Source: BD2-11 sp965221785
Lineage (GTDB): Bacteria > Gemmatimonadota > Gemmatimonadetes > Longimicrobiales > Gaopeijiaceae
Assembly: GCA_965221785.1 (NCBI GenBank)
Contig: CBDCSR010000003.1
Coordinates: 1,054,001 to 1,118,000, forward strand
DNA length: 64,000 bases
Direction: 5' to 3'
Under the pieces are notes generated by a model. The model did no database searches. It worked only from the letters and a program-made list of their open reading frames with translations, and was not told the DNA's origin. Numbering within the stretch: the first letter of the stretch is position 1; every line of letters starts with the position of its first letter. This document shows positions 7,776 to 16,850 of this stretch, piece by piece. The position numbers were made by a program, and so were the translations under genes.

Positions 7776-10766
7776 ATGACAAATCGAAGGTTTGCAACTG
7801 CAACCACCGCGCGGTCGCCGGGCCAAACTCGGATTGCGCTTTCGGCCATGCTGCTCCTGGCCGGGGGGCTGATCTCGGCGCTTCCCGCGATGGCGCAGGA
7901 GCCGGGGCGCGTTACCGGCCAGGTCACCGAGGAGGGTTCCGGCGCGGCCCTCGGCGAGGTCCAGGTGTTCCTCACCGACGCCGGCATAGGAACCCTTACC
8001 CGCGGCAACGGACGCTATGTCCTGCTCAACGTGCCGGCGGGCACCTACGAGATCCGTGCCGAGCGCATCGGTCTCGGTTCGAGCACCGCGCAGATCACCG
8101 TGGCTGCCGGCGAGACCCTGGTTCAGGATTTCACCCTGACCGAAGAGGCGCTCGGCCTCGACGAGATCGTCGTGACCGGCACGGCCGGTGCGGCGCGCCA
8201 GCGCGAGATCGGCAACACCATCGCGCAGATCAACGTGGCCGAGGTCCCCGACCGTCCGGTGCTGGTCTCCGACATCCTGCAGTCATCGGCGCCCGGACTG
8301 GAGGTATACGGCGGCGGCGGCGTGGGTCAGGCGAAGATCATCCGCCTGCGCGGCCAGAGCAGCGTGGAGCTCTCTAATCACCCGCTCATATACATCGACG
8401 GGGTGCGCATGCGCAGCGACCCGCTCCCGGACGCGAACCCGCCGGACCGCCGAGGGGGCCGCAGCGGCAACATCGCTGTAAGCCCGCTCGACAACATCAA
8501 CCCGGCCGACATCGAGCGCATCGAGGTCATCAAGGGCTCAGCGGCCACCACGCTGTACGGAACCGAGGCCTCCGCCGGCGTCATCCAGATCTTCACCAAG
8601 AGAGGGACCACCGGCGCGCCCGTCTGGACGGCAGAGGTGAAGGCCGGAAGCGCCTGGAGCCGCAAGTTCGGCGTAGATGTACCCAACGCCGATCCCTACA
8701 TCAACATGGGTCCGTGGCTCTGCACCGGGCCGTTCTCCTGCGGCGAATTTCACCCGGGCTCACCGTTCACCACGGACTATTCGCTTTCCGTGCGCGGAGG
8801 CAGGCAGGACCTGCAGTACTTCATCTCCGGCGGGTTCCTGGACGAGCAGGGCTACATGACCAAGGACACCCAGAAGAAGTACCACACGCGCGCGAACTTC
8901 ACCATTACGCCCGCAAATAACCTGACCATCCAGTGGAACACGGCGTACGCGAACAACATCCTCACGATGACCAATGGGCAGAACAACGCCCAGGGCATCA
9001 CCCTCAACGCCTTCCGGGCGGAGAGGAACTACTTCGGCACCGGGGACCCCGTGGTGCTGAACGAGTTGATGGACCAGGATCTGTCCGAGGACGTCGAGCG
9101 GCTGACCACCGGCGCGACCATCACCTACCAGCCTCTGGACCAAATGACCAATCGCTTCACGGTGGGCTACGACTGGTCCAGCCGGGAGCACCGCAACCTG
9201 CGTCCCTACGCGTGGCGGCAGGTGCCCGAGGGATCGCTCCTCAACAACACCTTCCAGAACCGCGTACTCTCCTTCGACTACGTCGGCACCTACACCTTCG
9301 ACCTGACCTCCTCCATCGGCTCAAGCTTCTCCTGGGGCGGGCAGGCCATCGGCGACGACGACCGCAACGTCGAGGGGTTCGGGGAGAACTTCCCCGGCGC
9401 CGCGGACCCGACCCTCAACTCCGCCGCCATAACCCAGGCCTTCGAGACCCGTGCCAAGATCTGGAACGCAGGCTTCTTCTTCCAGAACGTCTTCGACATC
9501 GCCGACCGCTACTTCATCACGGTGGGGACGCGGGTGGACGGCAACAGCGCCTTCGGCAAGGGCTTCGGCCTGCAGGTGTACCCGAAGCTCAGCGGCTCCT
9601 GGATCATCTCGGATGAGGCTTTCTGGCCGGATCTGGGCGAGTTCAAGCTGCGCGCCGCCTTCGGCCAGTCGGGACGCGCCCCCGGCGCCTTCGACGCCGT
9701 GCGCACATGGAGTCCGTTGGGACTGGCAGGCGTGCCCGCTTTCGTGCCTCAAAACGTCGGCAACGACGAGGTTGGGCCGGAGGTCACGGAGGAGATCGAG
9801 GCCGGGTTCGACGCGTCATGGCTGGGCGACCGCCTTACGACCGGCTTCACGTTCTACCGCCAGGTCACCAGGGACGCGCTCCTGGATGTTCCCCAGATCC
9901 CCTCCAACGGCTTCACCAGCAGCCAGCTCACCAACGTCGGCAGGATCCAGAACCAGGGGATCGAGTTGGAGTTGGGCGCCACATTGCTCGACACGCGGAC
10001 CTGGGGCGTTGACGTCGGGGGATCGCTGACCACCAACAACTCCAAGGTGCTGGAGCTCGGGATTCCATGGACCAACGCACTGCGCATGGACTGCGGACCG
10101 AACGGCGACGAGGGCTGCCCGGTGCGCAACATGCGCGACTACCTGGTGCAGAATCCCGACGAGATCGCCGCCCCCGACTACTGCCCGGGACCGGAGGTAT
10201 GCTCCGAGGTGCAGGCGAACGCGTCGGGTGGTCAGGATGTGCACGGGCACAACTACGGCCCCAACCTGCCCACCACCTTCATCAACGGGAACCTGGCAGT
10301 GCGGACGCCGGGCAACATCACCCTCTCCGCCGCCGGCGAGTTCAAGGGCGGCTTCTACATGAACGAAGCGGTCTGGTCCATCTCCCGGAGCGTCCGCTCG
10401 CACCTTTGCTACCCCTACTACGTGGACTGGGCCGGCGGAATTGAACTCCGTGACGACACGCCCGCCATCTACCGTGCCCGGTGCGGACGCCGGGAATCCG
10501 AGGGCTACATGTGGAAGGGCGACTTCTTCAAGCTGCGCTCCGTCAGCGCCACCATTCCCGTGGACGCGATCATGCCGGAGCGGGTGAGCAACGCCACCTT
10601 CACCCTCGCGTTGCGCAACTCCTATCTCTGGATGGCGGAGATGCCGTACATGGATCCCGAACTGACTGCGGATCCCCCGGAGAACCAGACCCAGGGGGGC
10701 TACAACTTCGAAGAGTCCGTGCCGGCGCCGATCACGCTGCATGCGTCCCTCCGGATCACGTTCTAA
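7776..10766 (+). CDS. SusC/RagA-type TonB-dependent outer-membrane transporter
   Basis: A 996-residue outer-membrane receptor. A signal peptide ending at AMAQ is followed by a CarboxypepD_reg-like domain (about residues 44-125). The plug carries the family signature YIDGVRMRSDP and IEVIKGSAATTLYGTEAS (to about residue 275). The rest is a long beta-barrel ending in the aromatic terminus LRITF. GGAGG lies seven bases before the ATG. SusC forms the barrel through which TonB/ExbBD energy imports oligomers captured by its SusD lid. The SusD gene follows after 15 bases. The substrate is unknown; a downstream amidohydrolase hints at amide-containing or cyclic compounds, but this is weak. Confidence 0.93.
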   Translation: MTNRRFATATTARSPGQTRIALSAMLLLAGGLISALPAMAQEPGRVTGQVTEEGSGAALGEVQVFLTDAGIGTLTRGNGRYVLLNVPAGTYEIRAERIGLGSSTAQITVAAGETLVQDFTLTEEALGLDEIVVTGTAGAARQREIGNTIAQINVAEVPDRPVLVSDILQSSAPGLEVYGGGGVGQAKIIRLRGQSSVELSNHPLIYIDGVRMRSDPLPDANPPDRRGGRSGNIAVSPLDNINPADIERIEVIKGSAATTLYGTEASAGVIQIFTKRGTTGAPVWTAEVKAGSAWSRKFGVDVPNADPYINMGPWLCTGPFSCGEFHPGSPFTTDYSLSVRGGRQDLQYFISGGFLDEQGYMTKDTQKKYHTRANFTITPANNLTIQWNTAYANNILTMTNGQNNAQGITLNAFRAERNYFGTGDPVVLNELMDQDLSEDVERLTTGATITYQPLDQMTNRFTVGYDWSSREHRNLRPYAWRQVPEGSLLNNTFQNRVLSFDYVGTYTFDLTSSIGSSFSWGGQAIGDDDRNVEGFGENFPGAADPTLNSAAITQAFETRAKIWNAGFFFQNVFDIADRYFITVGTRVDGNSAFGKGFGLQVYPKLSGSWIISDEAFWPDLGEFKLRAAFGQSGRAPGAFDAVRTWSPLGLAGVPAFVPQNVGNDEVGPEVTEEIEAGFDASWLGDRLTTGFTFYRQVTRDALLDVPQIPSNGFTSSQLTNVGRIQNQGIELELGATLLDTRTWGVDVGGSLTTNNSKVLELGIPWTNALRMDCGPNGDEGCPVRNMRDYLVQNPDEIAAPDYCPGPEVCSEVQANASGGQDVHGHNYGPNLPTTFINGNLAVRTPGNITLSAAGEFKGGFYMNEAVWSISRSVRSHLCYPYYVDWAGGIELRDDTPAIYRARCGRRESEGYMWKGDFFKLRSVSATIPVDAIMPERVSNATFTLALRNSYLWMAEMPYMDPELTADPPENQTQGGYNFEESVPAPITLHASLRITF

Positions 10767-10781
10767 GGGGAGGGCATAAAG

Positions 10782-12152
10782 ATGAACGCGAAGAACGCAA
10801 TCAGAAGTGTGACGCTGGCGGCACTCGTTTTCGGCATCGCCGCCTGCGAGGTTATCAACCCAGGCCCCATCCAGGACGAGTTCCTGGTGGAGGAGGAATC
10901 CCGCGAAGGGCTGGTCAACGGATCCCAGCGCCGGCTCAACGAGGCCATCGGCTGGATCGGTTATACGGGAGCGATCGTCACCCGCCAACTCATGCCTGGA
11001 GGCCAGACCGGCTCCTATGGACACACCGTGGTGGCCCAGGCAGGGCACATCGAGCCGGGCCAGTTTGGTGCATACTTCAACGACGCGCAGCAGGCCCGCT
11101 TCATAGCCGAGACCGCCCTCGAGCTGTTCGCAGACCAGGATGTCGATTCCAACGTCGTCGCGCAGGCCAACGTCTGGGCCGGGTTCTCGAACCGGCTCCT
11201 GGGGGAGAACTGGTGCGAAGCCGTCATCAACGGCTCGGGGCTACTGCCCGGGTCGGACTACCTGCGGCGGGCCGAGGAGCAGTTCAGCGCCGCCCTCGCG
11301 CTGAATCCCAACGAGACCCTGAGGATGGCGGCGACGGCGGGCCGAGCCTCGGTGCGTGCCTTCCTGGGTGACTGGGGCGGCGCGGCGGCGGACGCGGGCG
11401 GCATCCCCAACAGCTTCGAGTACGTGGTACTGTCGGACGGCAACGTCGCAACCACGCGCAATACTCCGCAGTGGGCCAACGCGAGGACACCCTACCTGGC
11501 CTTCACCATGTGGAACACCTACTCCGGACCGCAGTTTGACCCGTCAGCCGGCGACGGTGCCAATCGCGCGGCCGGCTACTACCAGGAGACCGGGGACCCA
11601 CGAACGGAATGGTTCGAGGACCCGAACTTCCCGTGGTCGAACGCCGCCCTGGGAGACTATGGGCAGACCCCGTGGTTCAACCAGACCAAGTACGACAGTC
11701 CCAGCGACGCGTACAACGTGGCAAGCGGCCGGGAGATGCGGCTCATCGAGGCCGAAGCCCAGTTGACGAATGGCAACTGGCAGGCGGCGATGACCACCAT
11801 CAACAACCTGCGGGCCACCTACACGACCAACGAGACCATGCTGCATCCGGGCGGCACGCCGCTGGCGCCGCGGGATGCGATGAGCCTCGAAGGGGCCTGG
11901 ACGTATCTCAAGCGCGAGCGGGCGCTTGAGCTCTTCCTGGAAGCACGCACGCTGGGAGACCAGCGCCGCTGGGAGGAGAACAACACGCCGGGTGACCTTG
12001 GGCTCCCCGACTTCGAGGCCGTCGAACCCAGGATGTTCAGCGACCCCACAACCCCGCGCGGGACCATCATCAACGGCCAGGTGCGCCTCTGCTTCGACGT
12101 TCCCAACTCGGAGCGCGAACGCAACGATAACATTCCCCAGCTCGGCGGCTGA
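10782..12152 (+). CDS. SusD/RagB family outer-membrane lipoprotein
   Basis: A 456-residue substrate-binding lipoprotein that caps SusC. The lipobox FGIAAC gives Cys22, followed by EVINPGPIQDEFL, the usual start of the family. The helical TPR-like scaffold is visible, with the C-terminal SusD block around GREMRLIEAEAQL (an early-C-terminal helix) and LKRERALELFLEARTLGDQRRW. AAGGGGAGG precedes the ATG. It forms a two-gene unit with the SusC gene. Its N-terminal MNAK start and NPGP motif recur in the second SusD (49792-51438). Confidence 0.92.
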   Translation: MNAKNAIRSVTLAALVFGIAACEVINPGPIQDEFLVEEESREGLVNGSQRRLNEAIGWIGYTGAIVTRQLMPGGQTGSYGHTVVAQAGHIEPGQFGAYFNDAQQARFIAETALELFADQDVDSNVVAQANVWAGFSNRLLGENWCEAVINGSGLLPGSDYLRRAEEQFSAALALNPNETLRMAATAGRASVRAFLGDWGGAAADAGGIPNSFEYVVLSDGNVATTRNTPQWANARTPYLAFTMWNTYSGPQFDPSAGDGANRAAGYYQETGDPRTEWFEDPNFPWSNAALGDYGQTPWFNQTKYDSPSDAYNVASGREMRLIEAEAQLTNGNWQAAMTTINNLRATYTTNETMLHPGGTPLAPRDAMSLEGAWTYLKRERALELFLEARTLGDQRRWEENNTPGDLGLPDFEAVEPRMFSDPTTPRGTIINGQVRLCFDVPNSERERNDNIPQLGG

Positions 12153-12177
12153 TCGCCTGACGGGACAAGCTGGACCG

Positions 12178-12213
12178 GCGGCTGCCGGGAGCCTTCGGGC
12201 TTTCGGCAGCCGC
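12178..12213 (+). terminator. Hairpin terminator after SusD
   Basis: A perfect 10-bp stem (12178-12187 with 12204-12213) is extended internally by AGCC/GGCT closing a TTCG tetraloop. It lies 25 bases after the SusD stop. Downstream sequence is T-containing (TTCGCGTATATT) but lacks a clean U-run. Confidence 0.55.
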
Positions 12214-12263
12214 TTCGCGTATATTGCCATCGTGTCCCGACGACCGATCAGGGAGGCCTTGCA

Positions 12264-13514
12264 GTGATCAACGCGCCACCGCCATCTCCACCCGGTTCCG
12301 GGATCACGCGCCGCCAGTTCGTGGCCGGCGCCGCGAGCGCGGGAATCGCGATGGCGCTTCCGTTCCCGGTGCGGCCGTGGCAGGAACGCCAGTTCGACAC
12401 GGTGGTGGTCGGTGGCCGGCTGATCGACCCCGCCGAGGGGATCGACGCGCCTCGCGACATCGGCATCACCGGCGGGCGGGTGGCGCGCGTGGCCGAGCGC
12501 ATCGCCGAGAGCGAAGGCCGCCAGGTCGTGCGCGCGCACGGGATGATCGTCACGCCGGGCCTCATCGACATCCACACGCACGTCTACGACGGCGTCTCGG
12601 GCGTCTCCATCGAGCCGGACGTGGTCGGGATCGCCAAGGGCGTCACCACGGTAGTCGACGCCGGCTCGTCGGGCGCCACCACCTTTCCGGGCTTCAGGAC
12701 CTACGTGGCGGCGCCCGCGCGAACCCGCGTGTACGCCCTCCTCAACGTATCCAGTCCCGGCATGACCGTGTCCAACGAACTGGCCGACCTGGCGTACATC
12801 GACCCGGACGCCATCGTCGCCACCGTGGAGGCCAACCGGGACGTGATCGTGGGCCTCAAGGTGCGCATGCTGGCCGGCATCCCGGGCGGCAACGACATCG
12901 AGGTCATGCGCCTCACCCGGCTGGCCGCGGAGGGCGCCGGCGTGCCCATCATGGTGCACATCGGCGGCCAGACCTCCCCCCTGCCGCGCATCCTGGAGAT
13001 GCTCCGCCCCGGCGACGTGGTGACCCACGCCCTGCGCCGCAACCGGAGCATCCTCGACGATGCCGGCACCGTCTACCCGGAGGTGCGCGCAGCCGTGGAG
13101 CGGGGCATCCACCTCGACATCGGCCACGGCCGCGGCAATCTGGACTTCGACGTCGCCGAGCGCGCCCTCGGCCAGGGGATCCGGCTTGCCGCCATCTCCA
13201 GCGACGTGCATCGCGGCAACGCGCTCGGCCCCGTGTTCGGCCTTCCCACCACCCTCACCAAATTCCTGCACATGGGCATGTCGCTGGAGGAGGTGATCCG
13301 CTGCGCCACCTCCACGCCCGCGGGCATCTTCGACTTCGGTGAAGAGCTGGGCACCCTGCGCGAGGGCGCGGTGGCCGACCTCTCCGTCTTCCAAATGGTG
13401 GAGGGCGACTACGAACTGGTGGACTCCGGAGGCAAACGCAGGACGGCTGCGCGGCGCCTGGTGCCGTACGCCACCATGCGGGCCGGGCGGCCCTACGGAG
13501 CGATCACGCGATGA
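12264..13514 (+). CDS. Tat-exported amidohydrolase/deacetylase-type metallohydrolase
   Basis: A 416-residue amidohydrolase-superfamily enzyme with a twin-arginine signal (ITRRQFVAGAASAG). It starts at GTG behind GGGAGG. The HxH metal pair is in LIDIHTHVYDG (His104/His106). A probable carboxylated bridging lysine is in VGLKVRMLAG (about residue 199). Further ligands are the histidines in MVHIGG and THALRR and the aspartate in ISSDVHRG. This set matches dihydroorotase/deacetylase-like dinuclear enzymes that hydrolyse amides or cyclic imides. The export signal implies periplasmic action on imported substrate. Its stop overlaps the ATG of the next gene by four bases. Confidence 0.87.
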   Translation: MINAPPPSPPGSGITRRQFVAGAASAGIAMALPFPVRPWQERQFDTVVVGGRLIDPAEGIDAPRDIGITGGRVARVAERIAESEGRQVVRAHGMIVTPGLIDIHTHVYDGVSGVSIEPDVVGIAKGVTTVVDAGSSGATTFPGFRTYVAAPARTRVYALLNVSSPGMTVSNELADLAYIDPDAIVATVEANRDVIVGLKVRMLAGIPGGNDIEVMRLTRLAAEGAGVPIMVHIGGQTSPLPRILEMLRPGDVVTHALRRNRSILDDAGTVYPEVRAAVERGIHLDIGHGRGNLDFDVAERALGQGIRLAAISSDVHRGNALGPVFGLPTTLTKFLHMGMSLEEVIRCATSTPAGIFDFGEELGTLREGAVADLSVFQMVEGDYELVDSGGKRRTAARRLVPYATMRAGRPYGAITR

Positions 13515-14824
13515 GGTCCGTCCGTTTCCTGGCGGCGGTTGCGGCCCTGTTCGCAGCCCTCTCCCCCGCGGACGGCGCTGCGGCCCCCGCCCTGACCGCC
13601 CCCGCCCCCCAGCTCCCCTACGACACGGAATACCCGACCATCCCCTACGCAACCGGCGAGACCAGCGACCCGGTGGCCGTCCTCGCCCGCGGCCTGGAGA
13701 GCGGGGAAGTCACCCTGGCCCGTGAGGGGCCGAGCGCCTACCTGGCGGCCATCCTGCGCGAGCTGGGCATCCCCGTCTCTTCCCAGATGCTGGTCTTCTC
13801 CAAGACCAGCCTGCTGGCGCGTCTCATCTGGCCCGAAACCCCGCGCGCCATCTACTTCAACGACCGCGTGTACATCGCCTGGACGCCTGGGAGCGACGGC
13901 CTCGAAATTTCCGCCCAGGACCCGGAGCTGGGACCGGTCTTCTACAATCTGGAGCCGGACGGGGAAGACGGGCCCCGCATCCGCCGTCAGACCGGCCTCT
14001 GCCTCCAGTGCCACGACTCCTTCTCGCTCACCGGAGGCGGGGTGCCCCGGCACATCATGGGCTCCGGGCCGACCGACGAGAACGGCCAGCTGGCCTCCCA
14101 CGAACTGTGGCAGATCACGGCCGACACGACTCCCATCCGCGAGCGCTGGGGCGGCTGGTACGTCACCGGCACGCACGGGGACCAACTGCACATGGGGAAC
14201 GTCGCCCTCGGCCGCGGGGGGGATTCGCTGACCGCGGGCGGCAACGTCACCGACCTCAGCGAGCTCATCGATGTGACCCCCTATCTCGGAGCCCACAGCG
14301 ACATCGTGGCGCTGCTGGTCACCGAGCACCAGACCACCGTGCAGAACCTCATCACCCTGCTGGGATACCGCGTCCGCACCCGCCTTCACATCGATCAGGA
14401 AGCGGGCCTGCCCCCCGGCGAGATGTCCCCGCGCACCACCCGGCTGGTCGAGGGCCTCGGCGAGTCGCTCGTGCGCGCGCTGCTGTTCGTGGGCACCCCC
14501 CGATTCGAGGACCCCATCGAGGGCACCTCGACCTTCGCAACCGACTTCATGGCCGGTGGCCGCAGGGACATGCAGGGCCGCTCCCTCCGTGACCTGGATC
14601 TCCAGACCCGGCTCTTCCGCCACCCGCTGAGCTACCTGATCCACTCGCCGGAGTACGATGCCCTCCCTTTGCAGGCTCGAGCGTACGTCAACGCACGCAT
14701 CCTGAGCGTCCTCCAGGGCGAAGAGGGCGGGAGCGACTTCGCGCATCTGTCCGCAAGTGACCGCGGAGCCATTCTCTCCATCCTGCGCGAGACCAAGCCC
14801 GAGATCCTCCCAAGGACGCCCTAA
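13511..14824 (+). CDS. Secreted monohaem (CxxCH) protein of unknown family
   Basis: A 437-residue exported protein with a signal peptide ending near DGAAA. A single c-type haem motif, TGLCLQCHDS, lies at Cys164-His168. The surrounding text (YFNDRVYIAWTPG, PRHIMGSGPTDENGQL and RWGGWYVTGTHG) looks like a globular enzyme-like domain, not a small electron carrier. Similar proteins are annotated as hypothetical in Planctomycetes and Verrucomicrobia as far as I recall. It is translationally coupled to the amidohydrolase, suggesting both act on the same periplasmic material. I do not assign a reaction. Confidence 0.7.
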   Translation: MRSVRFLAAVAALFAALSPADGAAAPALTAPAPQLPYDTEYPTIPYATGETSDPVAVLARGLESGEVTLAREGPSAYLAAILRELGIPVSSQMLVFSKTSLLARLIWPETPRAIYFNDRVYIAWTPGSDGLEISAQDPELGPVFYNLEPDGEDGPRIRRQTGLCLQCHDSFSLTGGGVPRHIMGSGPTDENGQLASHELWQITADTTPIRERWGGWYVTGTHGDQLHMGNVALGRGGDSLTAGGNVTDLSELIDVTPYLGAHSDIVALLVTEHQTTVQNLITLLGYRVRTRLHIDQEAGLPPGEMSPRTTRLVEGLGESLVRALLFVGTPRFEDPIEGTSTFATDFMAGGRRDMQGRSLRDLDLQTRLFRHPLSYLIHSPEYDALPLQARAYVNARILSVLQGEEGGSDFAHLSASDRGAILSILRETKPEILPRTP

Positions 14825-14830
14825 TGCAGT

Positions 14831-14883
14831 TTTCACCGGTCCGCCAGTGACACTTTCACCACCTCTGAAACACCATTTTCACC
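14831..14883 (+). repeat. Three direct TTTCACC repeats at 23-bp spacing
   Basis: TTTCACC occurs at 14831-14837, 14854-14860 and 14877-14883, each exactly 23 bases apart (about two helical turns). It lies in the 276-base gap before the EF-hand protein gene. The geometry fits binding sites for a regulator on one DNA face, but no regulator is known here. Confidence 0.45.
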
Positions 14884-15100
14884 ACATCGTCAATACCGGG
14901 ATCGCGAGAGTTCCCGGACACCTTCAACAACCCCTTCGCTCGACCCCAACATCCCCTTGCTTGCCTGTCACCGTCGGGACATGCAATTTTCCTGCAGGTG
15001 TCTCCGGCGATGCGAATCGTCGGGGAAAACCGCCGGTTTCAGGAAGTTTCCACAGGTTCGCCAGAAGATTTATCCCCTTCATTCTTCACGGAGGTACTCC

Positions 15101-15754
15101 ATGCGCGCACACCCATTCACCATCGCCCTGATGGCGCTCGCTCTCGTCGGCTTCGCCACGGAAGCGGCCGCCCAGGACAGCCCTGCACACGCTCACATGG
15201 GACACGTCGCCGACGGGTTCCGCGGCACCCCCGACGGGATGGGACTGCTTCCCACCGCCGTGGCCGAGGCCGAGGTTGCGGCCATGCACGCCGGTCTGGC
15301 GGCGCGTGACCTGACCGACCTCGACGCCATGAAGCGTCACACCGGCCACGTCCAGCACGCCGTCGATCCCAGCGTGGTTGAGAACGGCCCGGGCGCCGGC
15401 TACGGCGTGAAGCAAGCCGCGTCGGGAGCCGCGCGCCACATCTCCATGGCGGCCGACTCCGAGGGCGCCACGGACAACATCCGGAACCACTCGAACCACG
15501 TTTCCACCTCGGCCAACAACACCGTCGCGCGCGCTGACCGCATTCTGGAACTGGCGGCTCAGATCCAGGAAGCCGAGTCCGCTGACGCCGCCGCGTCTCT
15601 CGTCGAGGAAATGGCGGAAGTGGCCGGTCAGCTCGTCTCCGGGCTCGACGCCAACGGCGACGGGCGCGTGGGCTGGCAGGAAGGCGAGGGTGGCCTCGAG
15701 CAGGCCAGCGCCCACATGGGCTTCATGAAGCGCGGCGAGGGCATGGGGGGCTGA
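15101..15754 (+). CDS. Secreted EF-hand-like protein, hypothetical
   Basis: A 217-residue exported protein. The ATG at 15101 lies behind GGAGG and starts a clear signal peptide ending at EAAAQ. A longer in-frame extension upstream lacks a ribosome site. The N-terminal mature part is histidine-rich (HAHMGH, RHTGHVQHAVD). Near the C-terminus DANGDGRVGWQE (Asp183-Glu194) fits a canonical 12-residue EF-hand calcium loop. The middle is mostly helical. Context gives no operon partner; it converges on the cytochrome c gene across a shared terminator. Possible calcium or metal binding; the function is unknown. Confidence 0.65.
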   Translation: MRAHPFTIALMALALVGFATEAAAQDSPAHAHMGHVADGFRGTPDGMGLLPTAVAEAEVAAMHAGLAARDLTDLDAMKRHTGHVQHAVDPSVVENGPGAGYGVKQAASGAARHISMAADSEGATDNIRNHSNHVSTSANNTVARADRILELAAQIQEAESADAAASLVEEMAEVAGQLVSGLDANGDGRVGWQEGEGGLEQASAHMGFMKRGEGMGG

Positions 15755-15815
15755 CCACCCCGACCGCCCGGTGCCGGCCTGGCCACACGCCAGGCACCGG
15801 TCCGGCCCACAACAA

Positions 15816-15855
15816 AACCGCCGCCCCCTTCAGTGAAGAGGGGCGGCGGTTCTTT
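15816..15855. terminator. Bidirectional intrinsic terminator
   Basis: A perfect 12-bp GC-rich stem (15816-15827 with 15840-15851) has an inner TTCA/TGAA extension. It is followed by TTCTTTT on the plus strand and preceded by AACAAAA, which reads as a T-tract on the minus strand. It lies between the convergent EF-hand and cytochrome c genes and would serve both. Confidence 0.85.
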
Positions 15856-15892
15856 TCCTGCGGCTCATCCTGAACCGCAGCTTGCCTGAGGT

Positions 15893-16294
15893 CTAACTCC
15901 CGTTCGCCAGCGTCCAGACGAACGCCGCAACGGCCCTGACCTGCTCATCGTTGATGGGGCTGCCCGCCCGCGGCACCATCGGGATCATGTGCTCCTTGGG
16001 CGCGGGGACGCCGGTATTGATCAACTCCACGAACTGATCATAGGAAGTGGGATCCTCGATGTTGAGCCAGATGTCGTCGGTCAGGTTGGGTCCCAGGTTC
16101 GGGACTCCCTCACCGGTTGCGTGGCAGGTGAAGCACAGGGCGTCGCTCGCAAAAAGCGCCCTGCCCTCTTCCACCATCTCCGCGGTAACTCCGTCCGGCA
16201 GAGCCTGCCGGATGCCGGACTCGGTGGCCGGGACGGCAGCGGCCATCGCCAGGACACCCAAGGCGACCAGGCCCCATTTTCCATTCGCGCTCAT
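15893..16294 (-). CDS. Class I monohaem cytochrome c
   Basis: A 133-residue periplasmic or membrane-anchored cytochrome c. The haem motif is CFTCH at Cys54-His58, and the axial methionine is probably in MIPMVPRAG. I chose the ATG at 16294, which has AGAGGAG eight bases upstream; a GTG 21 bases earlier would overlap that site. The N-terminal hydrophobic stretch (LVALGVLAMAAAVPA) is a signal or anchor. Such small cytochromes shuttle electrons between periplasmic oxidoreductases and a terminal oxidase. Several other haem proteins in the window could be partners, but no direct link is seen. Confidence 0.88.
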   Translation of the reverse strand: MSANGKWGLVALGVLAMAAAVPATESGIRQALPDGVTAEMVEEGRALFASDALCFTCHATGEGVPNLGPNLTDDIWLNIEDPTSYDQFVELINTGVPAPKEHMIPMVPRAGSPINDEQVRAVAAFVWTLANGS

Positions 16295-16360
16295 CTCTAC
16301 TCCTCTTCGGTTCACGGTAACGTTCGTGGGGCCCTCGGCCGAGCCCCGGATCGGGCAGGT

Positions 16361-16612
16361 TCAGCCGTGCCGGTCGTGACTCTCCTCGTATTTGCGCTGT
16401 TCGTTCACGCGCTCCCACGCCTGGGCCTGGTCACGCTTCTTCGCCGCGCGCATCGCCAACTCATGGGTCGACGAGGACTTGACCTTGGGTACGGACAGGA
16501 GGCGCTTCAGGTCGACACTTCCGCATGAAGGACAGGCCGCGGTCTCCTGCCTCAGCACCAGTACCTCGAACTCCTTCGCGCACTCGTTGCAGACATACTC
16601 GTAGACGGGCAT
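16361..16612 (-). CDS. FmdB-family zinc-ribbon protein
   Basis: An 83-residue protein. MPVYEYVCNEC at the start and CPSCG about 20 residues later form the four-cysteine zinc ribbon of the FmdB family of putative regulatory proteins. A charged helical tail follows (KKRDQAQAWERVNEQRKYEE). The ATG at 16612 is preceded by GGGAGTGAGG; the long in-frame upstream extension has no domain. The family's molecular role is not established; it often lies near metabolic or stress genes. Confidence 0.85.
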   Translation of the reverse strand: MPVYEYVCNECAKEFEVLVLRQETAACPSCGSVDLKRLLSVPKVKSSSTHELAMRAAKKRDQAQAWERVNEQRKYEESHDRHG

Positions 16613-16712
16613 CGCCTCACTCCCATAACGGCGCCATCGCCAATACCGCCGTTCCTTGCAAGGAACGGTCCGGCCCAAGATCATCATCCGCCGCAGTCCA
16701 CGCAACCGGGGC

Positions 16713-16742
16713 TTGTTTCCGGACCAGTCCAGAGGAGATAAT
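16713..16742 (+). promoter_or_regulatory. Candidate promoter for the DUF4168-like gene
   Basis: TTGTTT (16713-16718) and GATAAT (16737-16742) are separated by 18 bases in an AT-richer patch of the divergent gap, about 100 bases before the ATG at 16851. The overlapping AT stretch (TATATTATC on the minus strand) could also serve the zinc-ribbon gene. Confidence 0.45.
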
Positions 16743-16850
16743 ATAGAACGTTGGTCGCGTCGCCAGGGCGTCCTGAACCCTGGCCCGTCGTACCCCGGTC
16801 GACATGTATCCGTGCCTGGACAAGGCGTAGCAGGAAGGAGAGTATCTGCG

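Noticed and set aside
11544..13652. Long minus-strand open frame over SusD and the amidohydrolase
   Set aside because: Shadow frame; the plus-strand genes show full family motifs and ribosome sites.
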